Positions 48,316-56,530 of a stretch of 64,000 nucleotides of DNA are shown here, piece after piece (the first letter of the stretch is position 1; the number at the start of each line of letters is the position of its first letter). Source of the DNA: Halocynthiibacter sp. SDUM655004. Its GTDB lineage: Bacteria; Pseudomonadota; Alphaproteobacteria; Rhodobacterales; Rhodobacteraceae. The position numbers and the translations under genes are program-made. Location of the stretch: contig NZ_JAPDUG010000002.1 of NCBI RefSeq assembly GCF_026015885.1, positions 1-64,000 of the forward strand, given 5' to 3'. The notes below the pieces were generated by a model, which had not been told where the DNA came from, searched no databases, and saw nothing but the letters and a program-made list of their open reading frames with translations.

Positions 48316-49594
48316 TCTATTATACGGCCGCAACGGCATCTCGGTTAACCTTCCCGAAGCGGCAGAACCCACTGTTATCAACAAGCCTGCATTCCCGCCC
48401 TGCCCTGATGCGACCGAACAAATTGCCACCGCTTTGACAAATCCTGTCGCGGGCGCAGACTTTAAGTCTCTGTGCCAAAACCGCTCTTCGGCTTGCATTC
48501 TGATTTGCGATATTACCCGCCCCGTCCCGAACCACTTGTTCTTGCGGCCCATGATCGAAGGAATGATTGACGCAGGGATTCCTAAATCTGAAATCACGGT
48601 TTTGATTGCTACAGGGTTGCATCGGCCAAACCTCGGTGAAGAGCTTGCCGAGCTTGTCGGCGACCCTTGGGTTCTCGAGAATGTTGCCGTTGAAAACCAC
48701 TATGCCCTGAATGACGAGGATCATATCGACCTCGGCACAACCAAAGGCCGCGGCGTTCCTGTCAAGCTCGACCGTCGCCTCGTGGACGCAGACCTGCGGA
48801 TTGCGACTGGACTTGTGGAGCCGCATTTCATGGCCGGCTACTCTGGTGGACGAAAAGTTGTTGCTCCCGGTGTTGCTCATCACGAAACCATTCGCACCTT
48901 TCATTCCGCGCGGTTCATGGAAGACCCCGCCGCAAAAGAGTGCAATTTGGTCGATAACCCACTACACGAAGAGCAACTCGAAATCGTGCGGATGCTTGGC
49001 GAAATTTACGCCTTGAACACCGTGATTGACGAAGATCGTAACCTTGTGTTCACAAGCTTTGGCGAAATTATCGAAAGCCATCTCGCGGCGGTTGAGTTTG
49101 TGCGGGCCTTTACCGAAATTCCTGTTGGTCGCAAATTCAAAACCGTTGTGACTTCTGCGGCGGGTTATCCGCTTGATCAAACCTACTATCAAACAGTTAA
49201 GGGCATGGTGACGCCGCTCGACATTCTCGCGCCGGACGGCACATTGATCATTGCCTCGCACTGTGGTGAAGGGGTCGGCTCCGATCATTTCAGAGCCGCG
49301 CAAGAACGACTGGTTTCCATGGGGCCCGACGCCTTTTTGAAATCCCTGCTGGCGAAATCCTTTGCCGATGTCGACGAATGGCAGACGGAAATGCAGCTTA
49401 AGCCAATGCGTGCTGGCAAGGTTGTTCTGTATTCCGAAGGGTTACCAGAGAGCGATTTTGCCGTCACAGGCGTTGAGCGCGCGACCGACTTGAAGCAAGC
49501 AATCGCGGACAGTATCGCGATGCATGCCGACCCTGAAATCGCGGTTATTCCGGAAGGTCCCTATGTCGTTCCGCAAGCGCGTTCGGCGGCATGA
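48305..49594 (+). CDS. larA: LarA-family nickel-dependent alpha-hydroxyacid racemase
   Basis: A 429-residue homologue of lactate racemase. Residues that bind the nickel-pincer nucleotide and substrate in L. plantarum LarA are present at the same or nearly the same positions: Arg72 (DITRP), His106 (ATGLHRP), His174 (EPHFMAG), Lys184 (YSGGRK, the covalent pincer lysine) and His200 (RTFHSARF, nickel ligand). The enzyme racemises or epimerises a 2-hydroxyacid. The overlap with the glycerate kinase gene makes glycerate a candidate substrate, but LarA homologues act on lactate, malate and others. It overlaps larC by four bases. Confidence 0.9.
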   Translation: MKIDLLYGRNGISVNLPEAAEPTVINKPAFPPCPDATEQIATALTNPVAGADFKSLCQNRSSACILICDITRPVPNHLFLRPMIEGMIDAGIPKSEITVLIATGLHRPNLGEELAELVGDPWVLENVAVENHYALNDEDHIDLGTTKGRGVPVKLDRRLVDADLRIATGLVEPHFMAGYSGGRKVVAPGVAHHETIRTFHSARFMEDPAAKECNLVDNPLHEEQLEIVRMLGEIYALNTVIDEDRNLVFTSFGEIIESHLAAVEFVRAFTEIPVGRKFKTVVTSAAGYPLDQTYYQTVKGMVTPLDILAPDGTLIIASHCGEGVGSDHFRAAQERLVSMGPDAFLKSLLAKSFADVDEWQTEMQLKPMRAGKVVLYSEGLPESDFAVTGVERATDLKQAIADSIAMHADPEIAVIPEGPYVVPQARSAA

Positions 49595-50754
49595 CGGCTC
49601 ATATCCATCTTGATGTTGTCGGGGGCGTCTCGGGCGATATGTTCCTCGCGGCGATGCTTTCAGCCTTTCCCGAACACGAAGCAGGCTTGAGCGAAGATTT
49701 GGCAACTGCCGGACTGTTGGAACATGTCACCCTAAAGAGGGATACGATCAAGAAATCCGGATTTGCCGCGACGCAGGTCACATTCGAAATCACCGAAACC
49801 GCGCCTGCAACCCGCCATTGGCGGAACATCAAAGGCTTCATTGAAGCCTGCGCCCTCTCCGAAGAGACGAAACGCACAGCTATCGAGATATTCGCGCAAC
49901 TGGCCGAAGCCGAAGCGATTTGCCACGGCGTCTCTGTTGACGACGTGCATTTTCACGAGGTTGCGGACTGGGACTCTTTGGCGGACATAATCGGCGCTGC
50001 CGCACTCCTTACTAGAATTGGCACCGCAACCTGGTCGTGCTCCTCATTGCCGATTGGGTCAGGACTGGTACAATCTCAACACGGAAAAATTCCGGTCCCT
50101 GCCCCCGCAACCGCACATCTTCTGAAGGGGTTCGACTGCTTTGACGATGGCGCGTTGGGCGAACGCATAACGCCAACGGGTGCGGCGATCCTAAAATTCT
50201 TGAACCCGGCACACCAGAAAAGCAGCGGCAAACTGACCCGCATCGGAACGGGTGCAGGGCAAAAATCCTTTAAGAACATCCCCAATATCTTGCGCGTGCT
50301 TGTACTTGAGAGCAGCGACACGATTGAAACAACAACCGATTGGGTAACGCAAATCTCATTTGAAATCGATGATATGACGCCAGAGGAAATCGCCACATCG
50401 GCCGAACATATCCGCGCGCATCAAGGTGTGATCGATGTTGGCTTCACGCAAGGCTTTGGCAAAAAATCCCGCCCGAACTACGGGTTTCGTGTGCTTACCA
50501 CGCCGGATGCGGGCGAAGACGTCGCGACGCTCTGCTTTAACGAAACGTCTACGATTGGATTGCGTATAGAAACCGTCGCGCGACGCATCCTTTCTCGTCA
50601 ACACGGCCAAAGCGGCAACATCGCGATCAAGGTTGTCGAGCGTCCAAGTGGCCCGAGCGCCAAGGCCGAAAGCGATGATCTTGCGGCATTTTCGGGCTTG
50701 GAACAGCGTCGTGCATTGGCCTCAAATGCGACGAAAGGAGACAGCGATGAGTGA
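49591..50754 (+). CDS. larC: Nickel-insertion protein LarC (pincer cofactor maturation)
   Basis: A 387-residue CTP-dependent cyclometallase that inserts nickel into the pincer nucleotide. It begins with the family signature HLDVVGGVSGDMFLAA, has DDVHFHEVADWDSLADIIGAAALL in the central part and the C-terminal segment KKSRPNYGFRVLTTP. In L. plantarum this protein is split into larC1 and larC2 and joined by a frameshift; here a single uninterrupted frame encodes both halves. It overlaps larA by four bases and larE by eight. Confidence 0.92.
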   Translation: MTAHIHLDVVGGVSGDMFLAAMLSAFPEHEAGLSEDLATAGLLEHVTLKRDTIKKSGFAATQVTFEITETAPATRHWRNIKGFIEACALSEETKRTAIEIFAQLAEAEAICHGVSVDDVHFHEVADWDSLADIIGAAALLTRIGTATWSCSSLPIGSGLVQSQHGKIPVPAPATAHLLKGFDCFDDGALGERITPTGAAILKFLNPAHQKSSGKLTRIGTGAGQKSFKNIPNILRVLVLESSDTIETTTDWVTQISFEIDDMTPEEIATSAEHIRAHQGVIDVGFTQGFGKKSRPNYGFRVLTTPDAGEDVATLCFNETSTIGLRIETVARRILSRQHGQSGNIAIKVVERPSGPSAKAESDDLAAFSGLEQRRALASNATKGDSDE

Positions 50755-51523
50755 TGCGTATCAGCGATTGTCTAATGTGCTTTCACAGTTTCCGCGCCTG
50801 ACAATCGCGGTTTCCGGAGGTGTGGATAGCCTCACTCTGGCGACGATTGCGGCGCGCCAACTCAAAGACACAACTATCGCACATGCCATATCGCCCGCCG
50901 TTCCAGACGAAGCAACGGACCGCGTGCGCGCCTTTGCTAGTTCTGAAGGGTGGGATTTGCGGGTCATCAACGCGCGTGAATTCTCCGACCCTAACTATCT
51001 GAAGAACCCGACAAACCGATGCTATTTTTGTAAGTCGAACCTCTATTCCCGCATTGCAGAAAGCTGCTCTGGGCCAATTGCTTCTGGTACAAACACCGAT
51101 GATCTGGGCGAATATCGCCCCGGCCTTATTGCGGCGAAAGAGCAAGATGTGGTGCATCCCTACGTTATGGCCGACATCTCTAAACGCGAATTACGCGATC
51201 TTGCGAGCGGACTTGGACTTTCTGGAATCGCTGCGCTCCCCGCACAGCCCTGTTTAGCGAGCCGGATCGAAACCGGAATTGCAATAGACGCTGCGGATCT
51301 GGCTTTCGTTCATGCAGTTGAAAAACTGGCAACAGAGCGGCTCTCGTCAACCGATATTCGATGCAGGGTTACCAAAACCGGCATACGTCTCGAAACAAAT
51401 GCGCCAGCGGACTCGGACACGATTGCGCACATCAATGCCTTTTGTCAGGCACATGACCGCGTATTTGACGGGGCTTATCCCTATCGCCGTGGAAGCGCGT
51501 TTCTTCAGGGTGAAGCGGTATGA
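50747..51523 (+). CDS. larE: ATP-dependent sulfur transferase LarE
   Basis: A 258-residue PP-loop enzyme that converts the two carboxylates of the pyridinium precursor to thiocarboxylates. The PP-loop SGGVDS is at residues 23-28. Cys169 (QPCLASRIETG) corresponds to the sacrificial Cys176 of L. plantarum LarE. Cys92 and Cys95 (RCYFCK) form an additional CxxC pair. Three such cysteines are the mark of LarE proteins that hold a [4Fe-4S] cluster and need not sacrifice a protein cysteine. ATG at 50747 overlaps larC. Confidence 0.92.
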   Translation: MSDAYQRLSNVLSQFPRLTIAVSGGVDSLTLATIAARQLKDTTIAHAISPAVPDEATDRVRAFASSEGWDLRVINAREFSDPNYLKNPTNRCYFCKSNLYSRIAESCSGPIASGTNTDDLGEYRPGLIAAKEQDVVHPYVMADISKRELRDLASGLGLSGIAALPAQPCLASRIETGIAIDAADLAFVHAVEKLATERLSSTDIRCRVTKTGIRLETNAPADSDTIAHINAFCQAHDRVFDGAYPYRRGSAFLQGEAV

Positions 51524-52176
51524 AAAGCCACACGATTTTTGATTGGTCACGTGCGGCACGGACGGGCATTCCTGAGGTCGTCTTTGCAGAGCACAAGCCT
51601 CTCGACATGCTGCTCGACATAATCAACAGCCATATCGAAGAAGCCAAACCACTTCTTGTGACGCGCCTATCACCAAAGCAAATCAAAGCGCTCGAAGACC
51701 TCCCGATGAACATCGACACGCACGCCCGAACTGCTTCCTATTTGGCGAAGGCCCCAGCAAACGCGCCGAAACTCGCGATAGTATCTGCCGGGACGTCGGA
51801 TGCCCCAATTGCACGCGAGGCCTATGTTTGCGCGCGTTTCTTTGGGCTCGATGCGTTGCTCATACAGGATGTCGGCGTAGCGGGGCTTTGGCGGCTCGAG
51901 AAACATTTACCAACTTTACAGGAAATGCCACTGGTGATCGCGGTTGCCGGAATGGAAGGCGCGCTATTTTCAGTGCTCGGCGGGCTACTGCATGCACCAA
52001 TTATCGCGGTTCCAACCTCGGTCGGGTACGGCGTTTCGCAAGGTGGAAATGCTGCGCTTTCATCCGCACTTGCAAGCTGTGCACCGGGCGTACTTACGGT
52101 GAATATCGATAACGGATTTGGCGCTAGCGCTGCGGCAGCCAAGATTTTGCTTCACGCCAAATCACGCGAAGATTGA
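51520..52176 (+). CDS. larB: NaAD carboxylase/hydrolase LarB
   Basis: A 218-residue PurE-like enzyme that carboxylates the pyridinium ring of nicotinic acid adenine dinucleotide and cleaves the phosphoanhydride to start pincer-cofactor synthesis. The AIR-carboxylase-like core reads LAIVSAGTSDAPIAREA, VIAVAGMEGALFSVLGG and AVPTSVGYGVSQGG. It overlaps larE by four bases (ATGA) and is the last gene of the operon; a hairpin at 52231-52268 follows. Confidence 0.93.
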   Translation: MKSHTIFDWSRAARTGIPEVVFAEHKPLDMLLDIINSHIEEAKPLLVTRLSPKQIKALEDLPMNIDTHARTASYLAKAPANAPKLAIVSAGTSDAPIAREAYVCARFFGLDALLIQDVGVAGLWRLEKHLPTLQEMPLVIAVAGMEGALFSVLGGLLHAPIIAVPTSVGYGVSQGGNAALSSALASCAPGVLTVNIDNGFGASAAAAKILLHAKSRED

Positions 52177-52230
52177 GACATAAGCCCAATTCAACAAAAA
52201 TTGTTGCGCGGCCCGAAACAAAAAGTTCAT

Positions 52231-52268
52231 AGCCCTTGCGCCGCAAGTTTTAGTACAGCGCAAGGGTT
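52231..52268 (+). terminator. Hairpin downstream of lar operon
   Basis: CCCTTGCGC (52233-52241) and GCGCAAGGG (52258-52266) form a perfect nine-base stem, extendable by a G-U and an A-T pair, with a 16-base loop. AATCTAAAATC follows. It is the best candidate terminator for the lar operon; a smaller CAACAA/TTGTTG hairpin lies at 52192-52206. Confidence 0.6.
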
Positions 52269-52489
52269 AATCTAAAATCTAAACAAACGCCTAAATTCGC
52301 CGCGTACTTTATGTCATAAATGTGACGCAAGCCCCAATGCGAGCACAATCCAAGGCACATCCATCAAGGTATTTCCCGGCGTACACATTAATTTTTTAAA
52401 TATTTTTAATTACTTATCCAAACACACCAATCAGAAACGCTCCACCCTCTCCGGCCGCTGTCTTTTTTAGGCGAATTCTCGCCATTGTC

Positions 52490-52519
52490 TTGACACAATC
52501 GCAGCAGCGGCGTTAGAAC
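52490..52519 (+). promoter_or_regulatory. Predicted promoter in larB-glycosyltransferase gap
   Basis: A consensus -35 TTGACA is followed after 18 bases by TAGAAC (or after 17 by TTAGAA). No known gene starts downstream on the plus strand, only the 51-codon Cys-rich frame and the hairpin at 52790-52841. Confidence 0.5.
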
Positions 52520-52584
52520 ACTTTCCATAAAAAGAATGTGTTAAAACCTCTATTTGAATTGTGGGCAATCGAGTTGGACGTGGC

Positions 52585-52740
52585 ATGTGTGTGTGTGCCA
52601 GTGCGTATCGAGTGAATTTGTGTGTTTGTTATTTAGTCTCGCAGTACTTTAACCAGTGCGCCGGAATTTCCGGGGAGTGTGAGGCGCGTTACGGCAACAG
52701 AACGATCGGATCCGCCACCCCATCACGGCTGATTTTTTGA
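52585..52740 (+). CDS. Possible 51-residue cysteine-rich small protein
   Basis: An uninterrupted frame from ATG to TGA encodes MCVCASAYRVNLCVCYLV... with six cysteines. It sits between a promoter-like TTGACA and a strong hairpin. The first codons come from a GT repeat, and no clear ribosome binding site precedes the ATG (GTTGGACGTGGC), so it could be chance within an RNA. No family is recognised. Confidence 0.3.
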   Translation: MCVCASAYRVNLCVCYLVSQYFNQCAGISGECEARYGNRTIGSATPSRLIF

Positions 52741-52789
52741 TTTCTGTTTTTTTTATTGAAAGGCCTCGTGCCGGCTTAACGCGTTTCAT

Positions 52790-52841
52790 AAAGGGAGCCG
52801 AACATGCGACATTGATCGCCCTGCCCGTTCGGCTCCCTTTT
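52790..52841 (+). terminator. Strong terminator hairpin
   Basis: AAAGGGAGCCGAAC and GTTCGGCTCCCTTT form a perfect 14-base-pair stem with a 23-base loop, and TCATAACC follows. On the minus strand the A-rich flank gives a T tract, so it may end transcription in either direction, including from the glycosyltransferase gene. Confidence 0.8.
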
Positions 52842-52933
52842 CATAACCCTTCTCAGAATGAAAATATTAGCTGCTCTCGAAATGGATTTTTCTTGTGGCA
52901 ATGAATTATGTGCGCGCCATTGTCACGATGCTA

Positions 52934-54064
52934 TTAGGATGACTCCGCCACACGATGGTAAAGGTCATCATGTGCTTTGATGTAGCGGTCCAACGAAAAC
53001 TTTGTATCAATTCTCGCCCTTGCGCGCTTGCCAAGCGCTTTGCGTTCTGGCTCTGGCAACGCGATAATCTGGTCAATCCCATCGGCAAGCGCGTCGGGAT
53101 TTGATGGCGGCACCACCGCACCCGTATCACCAACCAACCACGCGCTATCCCCCACATCTGTTACGACAGCCGGCACTTCACTTGCCATTGCTTCGCCGGT
53201 TGCCAATGAAAATGCCTCGCCCCAAGCCGAGGACAAAACGAAGACATCAAGCCCCGGAACGATCTCGGGGATATCATTGCGTGCGGGAATAATCGTGAAC
53301 CGATCTTGCATACCGAATGCCGCGACAGCCTGTGCTGCTTCACCGCCCTCATGCCCCTCTCCAACGAAAATCAGATGGATATCGCGACCGCGATCAATGA
53401 GCTTCTTGGCCGCCTTCACTAACGAAAGCTGGTCCTTCATCGGATGGTTTCGGTTAATATTGCCTATTAAAATACGGCTCTCCGGTATGCCTCCAAGCGA
53501 ACAGAGGAACGAACGCGCTGCGGGGCGAGCGTGATATTCCTCCATATTTGTGCCGTTCGGAATCAAAACAGATTTGTCAGATGAAAAGCCAAATGCCTCG
53601 TGCTGTGTCTGGGATTGCTTTGAACAGTATGTAACGGCGCCAAGCCGTTTCGTCATAGGGGCGGAGAGCTTTATGAGCATTTGCGTACTGCGGGACTCGG
53701 CGTTTATGTCATGTAGAGAGTGATGAACCGACCAGACCATCCGCTTTGATGAACCAAGCCCGAAATTGGCCACGCTTGCCGCGAAGTTCCCATGATACAT
53801 CCAACCGTGGATTACGTCGGGAGAGAAGTCCTTGATGTGACTCCGGATCTTTTTCAGTCCCTTGAGATTGAATTTGCCTTGCGGCAACTCCGCGCTTGTA
53901 ACGCGTACACCAAGGTTCTCGATTTCATGCGAGAAATGTGCAGGCGGAAGGAGCGACACCACCTCGTGATTGCTGCGCGCTTCTCCCAAACCTTTCAAAT
54001 ACCGGAATAGCATGACTTGTGCGCCACCAAACCCGAGGCCCGTAATGCAATGCAATACTCTCAA
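52934..54064 (-). CDS. Glycosyltransferase family 4-type (GT-B)
   Basis: A 376-residue GT-B glycosyltransferase. The N-terminal VLHCITGLGFGGAQ is the typical donor-side glycine loop, and the C-terminal half has LIGNINRNHPMKDQLSLVKAA and the EX7E-like stretch VLSSAWGEAFSLATGEAMASEVP. TTG at 54064 is chosen, with AGGA eight bases upstream, since the family begins just before VLHxITGLxxGG; an earlier TTG at 54097 is possible. It is the first gene of the polysaccharide locus and faces away from the dehydratase gene. Acceptor and donor sugars are unknown. Confidence 0.87.
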   Translation of the reverse strand: MRVLHCITGLGFGGAQVMLFRYLKGLGEARSNHEVVSLLPPAHFSHEIENLGVRVTSAELPQGKFNLKGLKKIRSHIKDFSPDVIHGWMYHGNFAASVANFGLGSSKRMVWSVHHSLHDINAESRSTQMLIKLSAPMTKRLGAVTYCSKQSQTQHEAFGFSSDKSVLIPNGTNMEEYHARPAARSFLCSLGGIPESRILIGNINRNHPMKDQLSLVKAAKKLIDRGRDIHLIFVGEGHEGGEAAQAVAAFGMQDRFTIIPARNDIPEIVPGLDVFVLSSAWGEAFSLATGEAMASEVPAVVTDVGDSAWLVGDTGAVVPPSNPDALADGIDQIIALPEPERKALGKRARARIDTKFSLDRYIKAHDDLYHRVAESS

Positions 54065-54521
54065 TTCAACAATCCTAAACTTACAAATCTTGCGCAACGT
54101 AACGACCGCAACGTTCCGCTACTTTATGAAACTCCTCCATTAAGTCCACGAGCTGCGTGGCACAAAATCGAAAAGAATCATCAGTTCCGTGATTCTTAGC
54201 GCCCTTGCCGTAAGCAAGAGTCCTCCCAAATCATCCAAGCCAGCCAATTTATTCAGTTTTTTGAATGAGCCGCAATTTTGAGCATCCCGCACAAGGTTTA
54301 CGAGCCCGTAAAGCGCTCGCCACCGCGATTGTTTCGAAAGTCGCAACAAAACTTGAAAACTGGACTAACTACCTAATTTACGTAAAGGAAACTTCCTGAA
54401 ATTAAGTATCTTTTTTTAAATAAGTTTTACTTGAAGCACTCAAGTTGATAGTAAGGAAACTGCCGATTGTGTGACGGCTTTGTTTCTTAATTAGTACTGT
54501 AGGTAGTTGGTTATTTTTACC
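54065..54521. other. Divergent intergenic region of the polysaccharide locus
   Basis: A 457-base AT-rich gap separates the glycosyltransferase (minus) and the dehydratase gene (plus). It includes poly-T/A stretches near 54410-54430 and a TTAA-N7-TTAC motif near 54417 that faintly resembles a CtrA site. A 69-codon minus-strand frame at 54140-54349 has a TTG start and no recognised similarity. No firm promoter or RNA gene could be called. Confidence 0.5.
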
Positions 54522-56393
54522 ATGCACAATTTCATTGATACTGTTCCTCGTTCAGTCAAACGCTTGATCTACCTCTCGGTAGATGCGGTGCTCTTGCCTG
54601 TCGCGCTGTTTGCTGCGTTTGCGCTCCGCTATGGTGAATTTACACCTTGGGCACAAGTTTCGGAGTCTTGGATACTCTTCCCCACTGTTCTTTGCTTTGG
54701 AATGGCCGCGAATATTTTGCTCGGTTTTTCGCGGGTCAAGCTCTCGACTTTCGGAGTTCGAGACATCGGCAAAGCCGCATTAATTGCAATTGCGATGACA
54801 GTTGTTTCGATTTGTACGTGCTATATTCTTGACCTTGCGACGCCGCGCTCTGTTCCGCTGATTTTCGGGATTCTGCTGTTCCTTGGAACAATGGGGTCTC
54901 GCCTTACCGGTCGCGCACTTCTTCAAGTGCTCTATGATCACGGCCACGAACGCCGCCCCGTTGCGATTTATGGCGCTGGCTCTGCTGGTAACCAGCTTGC
55001 TTCTGCGCTTGGCCGCTCCAAAATCAAACCCATTGTTTTTGTGGATGACAACCCCTCGCTCCATGGCGTGATCATGGGTGGTTTGCCTGTTTGCGATCCG
55101 GAAAAGCTAAAGAGCCTCATTGAAAAGGGCAAAATTGAATCTGTAATTCTGGCGACACCTTCGGCTACCGAAGAACAGAAACGTCGGATTTCACTCAAGC
55201 TTGCCGATCTCGGAGCCGAGGTGCTGTCGCTGCCCTCTTACAATGAGATCATCGCCGGTAGAGGTCTGGTCGAAAGCCTCCGTCAGGTTTCCCCTGATGA
55301 GCTTCTCGGCCGCGATAAGGTCGATCTGAACCTCCCCGGTGTCTCGGATGTCTATGCTGACAAGTCGGTGTTTGTATCGGGCGCTGGTGGATCGATTGGA
55401 TCGGAACTGTGCCGTCAGGTTCTAAAGCATAATCCGCGCAAGATCGTTTTGTTCGAACATTCCGAATTTGCGCTCTACTCCATTGATCAAGAGCTTCGCC
55501 CACTCGCCGAAGCTGCTGGCGTTGAGATTGTCGCAACGCTCGGCTCTGTCTGCGACAAGCGCCGCGTTGTTCGGACAATGCAAATCCATCAAACTGATAT
55601 CGTCCTGCACGCTGCGGCTTACAAACACGTGCCGCTGGTCGAAAGCAACGAGCTCGAAGGGTTGCGCAACAATGTTCTTGGTACACGTGTCTTGGCAAAT
55701 GCCGCGCGCGAGCTGGAAATCGAGCGTTTTATCCTCATCTCAACCGACAAGGCCGTTCGCCCGACCAACGTAATGGGCGCATCGAAACGCCTCGCCGAGT
55801 TGATCGTACAAGACATCGACAGCCGCAGCCCCAAAACGCTTTTCTCCATGGTGCGCTTTGGTAATGTGCTTGGCTCTTCTGGCTCTGTTATCCCGCTGTT
55901 CCGCGAGCAAATCGCGCGTGGCGGCCCTGTAACGGTTACGCATGCCGAAGTGACCCGCTATTTCATGACCATCCCAGAAGCCGCGCGGCTCGTGCTGATT
56001 GCGGGAACCTTTGCGCGCGGTGGTGACGTGTTTGTTCTGGATATGGGCAAAGCGGTCGCGATCCTCGACCTCGCCAAACGCATGATCCGCCTGTCTGGTA
56101 AAACGCTGAAATGCCCACAAAATCCCGACGGTGATATCGAGATCGTCGTCACTGGCTTGCGTCCGGGCGAAAAGCTTTATGAAGAACTGCTCATTGGCGA
56201 AAACATCCTCAACACACCGCATCCTAAGATTATGCGTGCGCAGGAGGGCTGTCTTTCTGAACTCGAAGTTCAAAGCGCAATCCGCGATTTGAACCAAGCG
56301 ATCGAGAGCGGCGAGACGGCACGATGCCGTTCAATCCTGAATCACTGGATCGAAGACTATCATCAACCGCAAGAAGCCAAACAATCAGGTTAA
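54522..56393 (+). CDS. CapD/WbpM-like nucleotide-sugar 4,6-dehydratase
   Basis: A 623-residue membrane-bound SDR enzyme. Four N-terminal membrane helices (about residues 10-130) precede a CoA-binding-like Rossmann segment (YGAGSAGNQLASAL) and the catalytic SDR domain with VFVSGAGGSIGSELCRQ. The active-site stretch STDKAVRPTNVMGASKR has methionine in place of the usual tyrosine, as in WbpM/PglF-type dehydratases. By family it makes UDP-4-keto-6-deoxy-GlcNAc. ATG at 54522 is chosen over the TTG at 54507. It feeds the aminotransferase at 62899. Confidence 0.9.
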   Translation: MHNFIDTVPRSVKRLIYLSVDAVLLPVALFAAFALRYGEFTPWAQVSESWILFPTVLCFGMAANILLGFSRVKLSTFGVRDIGKAALIAIAMTVVSICTCYILDLATPRSVPLIFGILLFLGTMGSRLTGRALLQVLYDHGHERRPVAIYGAGSAGNQLASALGRSKIKPIVFVDDNPSLHGVIMGGLPVCDPEKLKSLIEKGKIESVILATPSATEEQKRRISLKLADLGAEVLSLPSYNEIIAGRGLVESLRQVSPDELLGRDKVDLNLPGVSDVYADKSVFVSGAGGSIGSELCRQVLKHNPRKIVLFEHSEFALYSIDQELRPLAEAAGVEIVATLGSVCDKRRVVRTMQIHQTDIVLHAAAYKHVPLVESNELEGLRNNVLGTRVLANAARELEIERFILISTDKAVRPTNVMGASKRLAELIVQDIDSRSPKTLFSMVRFGNVLGSSGSVIPLFREQIARGGPVTVTHAEVTRYFMTIPEAARLVLIAGTFARGGDVFVLDMGKAVAILDLAKRMIRLSGKTLKCPQNPDGDIEIVVTGLRPGEKLYEELLIGENILNTPHPKIMRAQEGCLSELEVQSAIRDLNQAIESGETARCRSILNHWIEDYHQPQEAKQSG

Positions 56394-56530
56394 CACGACC
56401 GCAGCGCAGGAATTTTGGCGTTGTCAAAATTTTCCCATAGTTCAACAATACATATGAGGAGACAGACTCACTTGGGCCTGTCTCTGATTTTCAACGCGAT
56501 ATTTTCTAAGACCGAAAAGCGAGACAATAA

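Larger units (their letters stand above)
52177..52933. other. Long intergenic region with a possible small transcript
   Basis: This 757-base gap lies between larB and the convergent glycosyltransferase gene. It holds the lar terminator (52231-52268), an AT-rich stretch near 52390-52420, a good promoter-like pair TTGACA (52490-52495) and TAGAAC (52514-52519) at 18-base spacing, a GT-rich tract near 52583-52600, the 51-codon frame at 52585-52740, T-rich runs around 52732-52755 and the hairpin at 52790-52841. A transcript of roughly 310 bases would fit the promoter and the hairpin. Confidence 0.6.

Noticed and set aside
54140-54349. 69-codon minus-strand frame upstream of the glycosyltransferase
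   Set aside because: It has a TTG start, no clear ribosome binding site and no recognised similarity, so it is not called as a gene.
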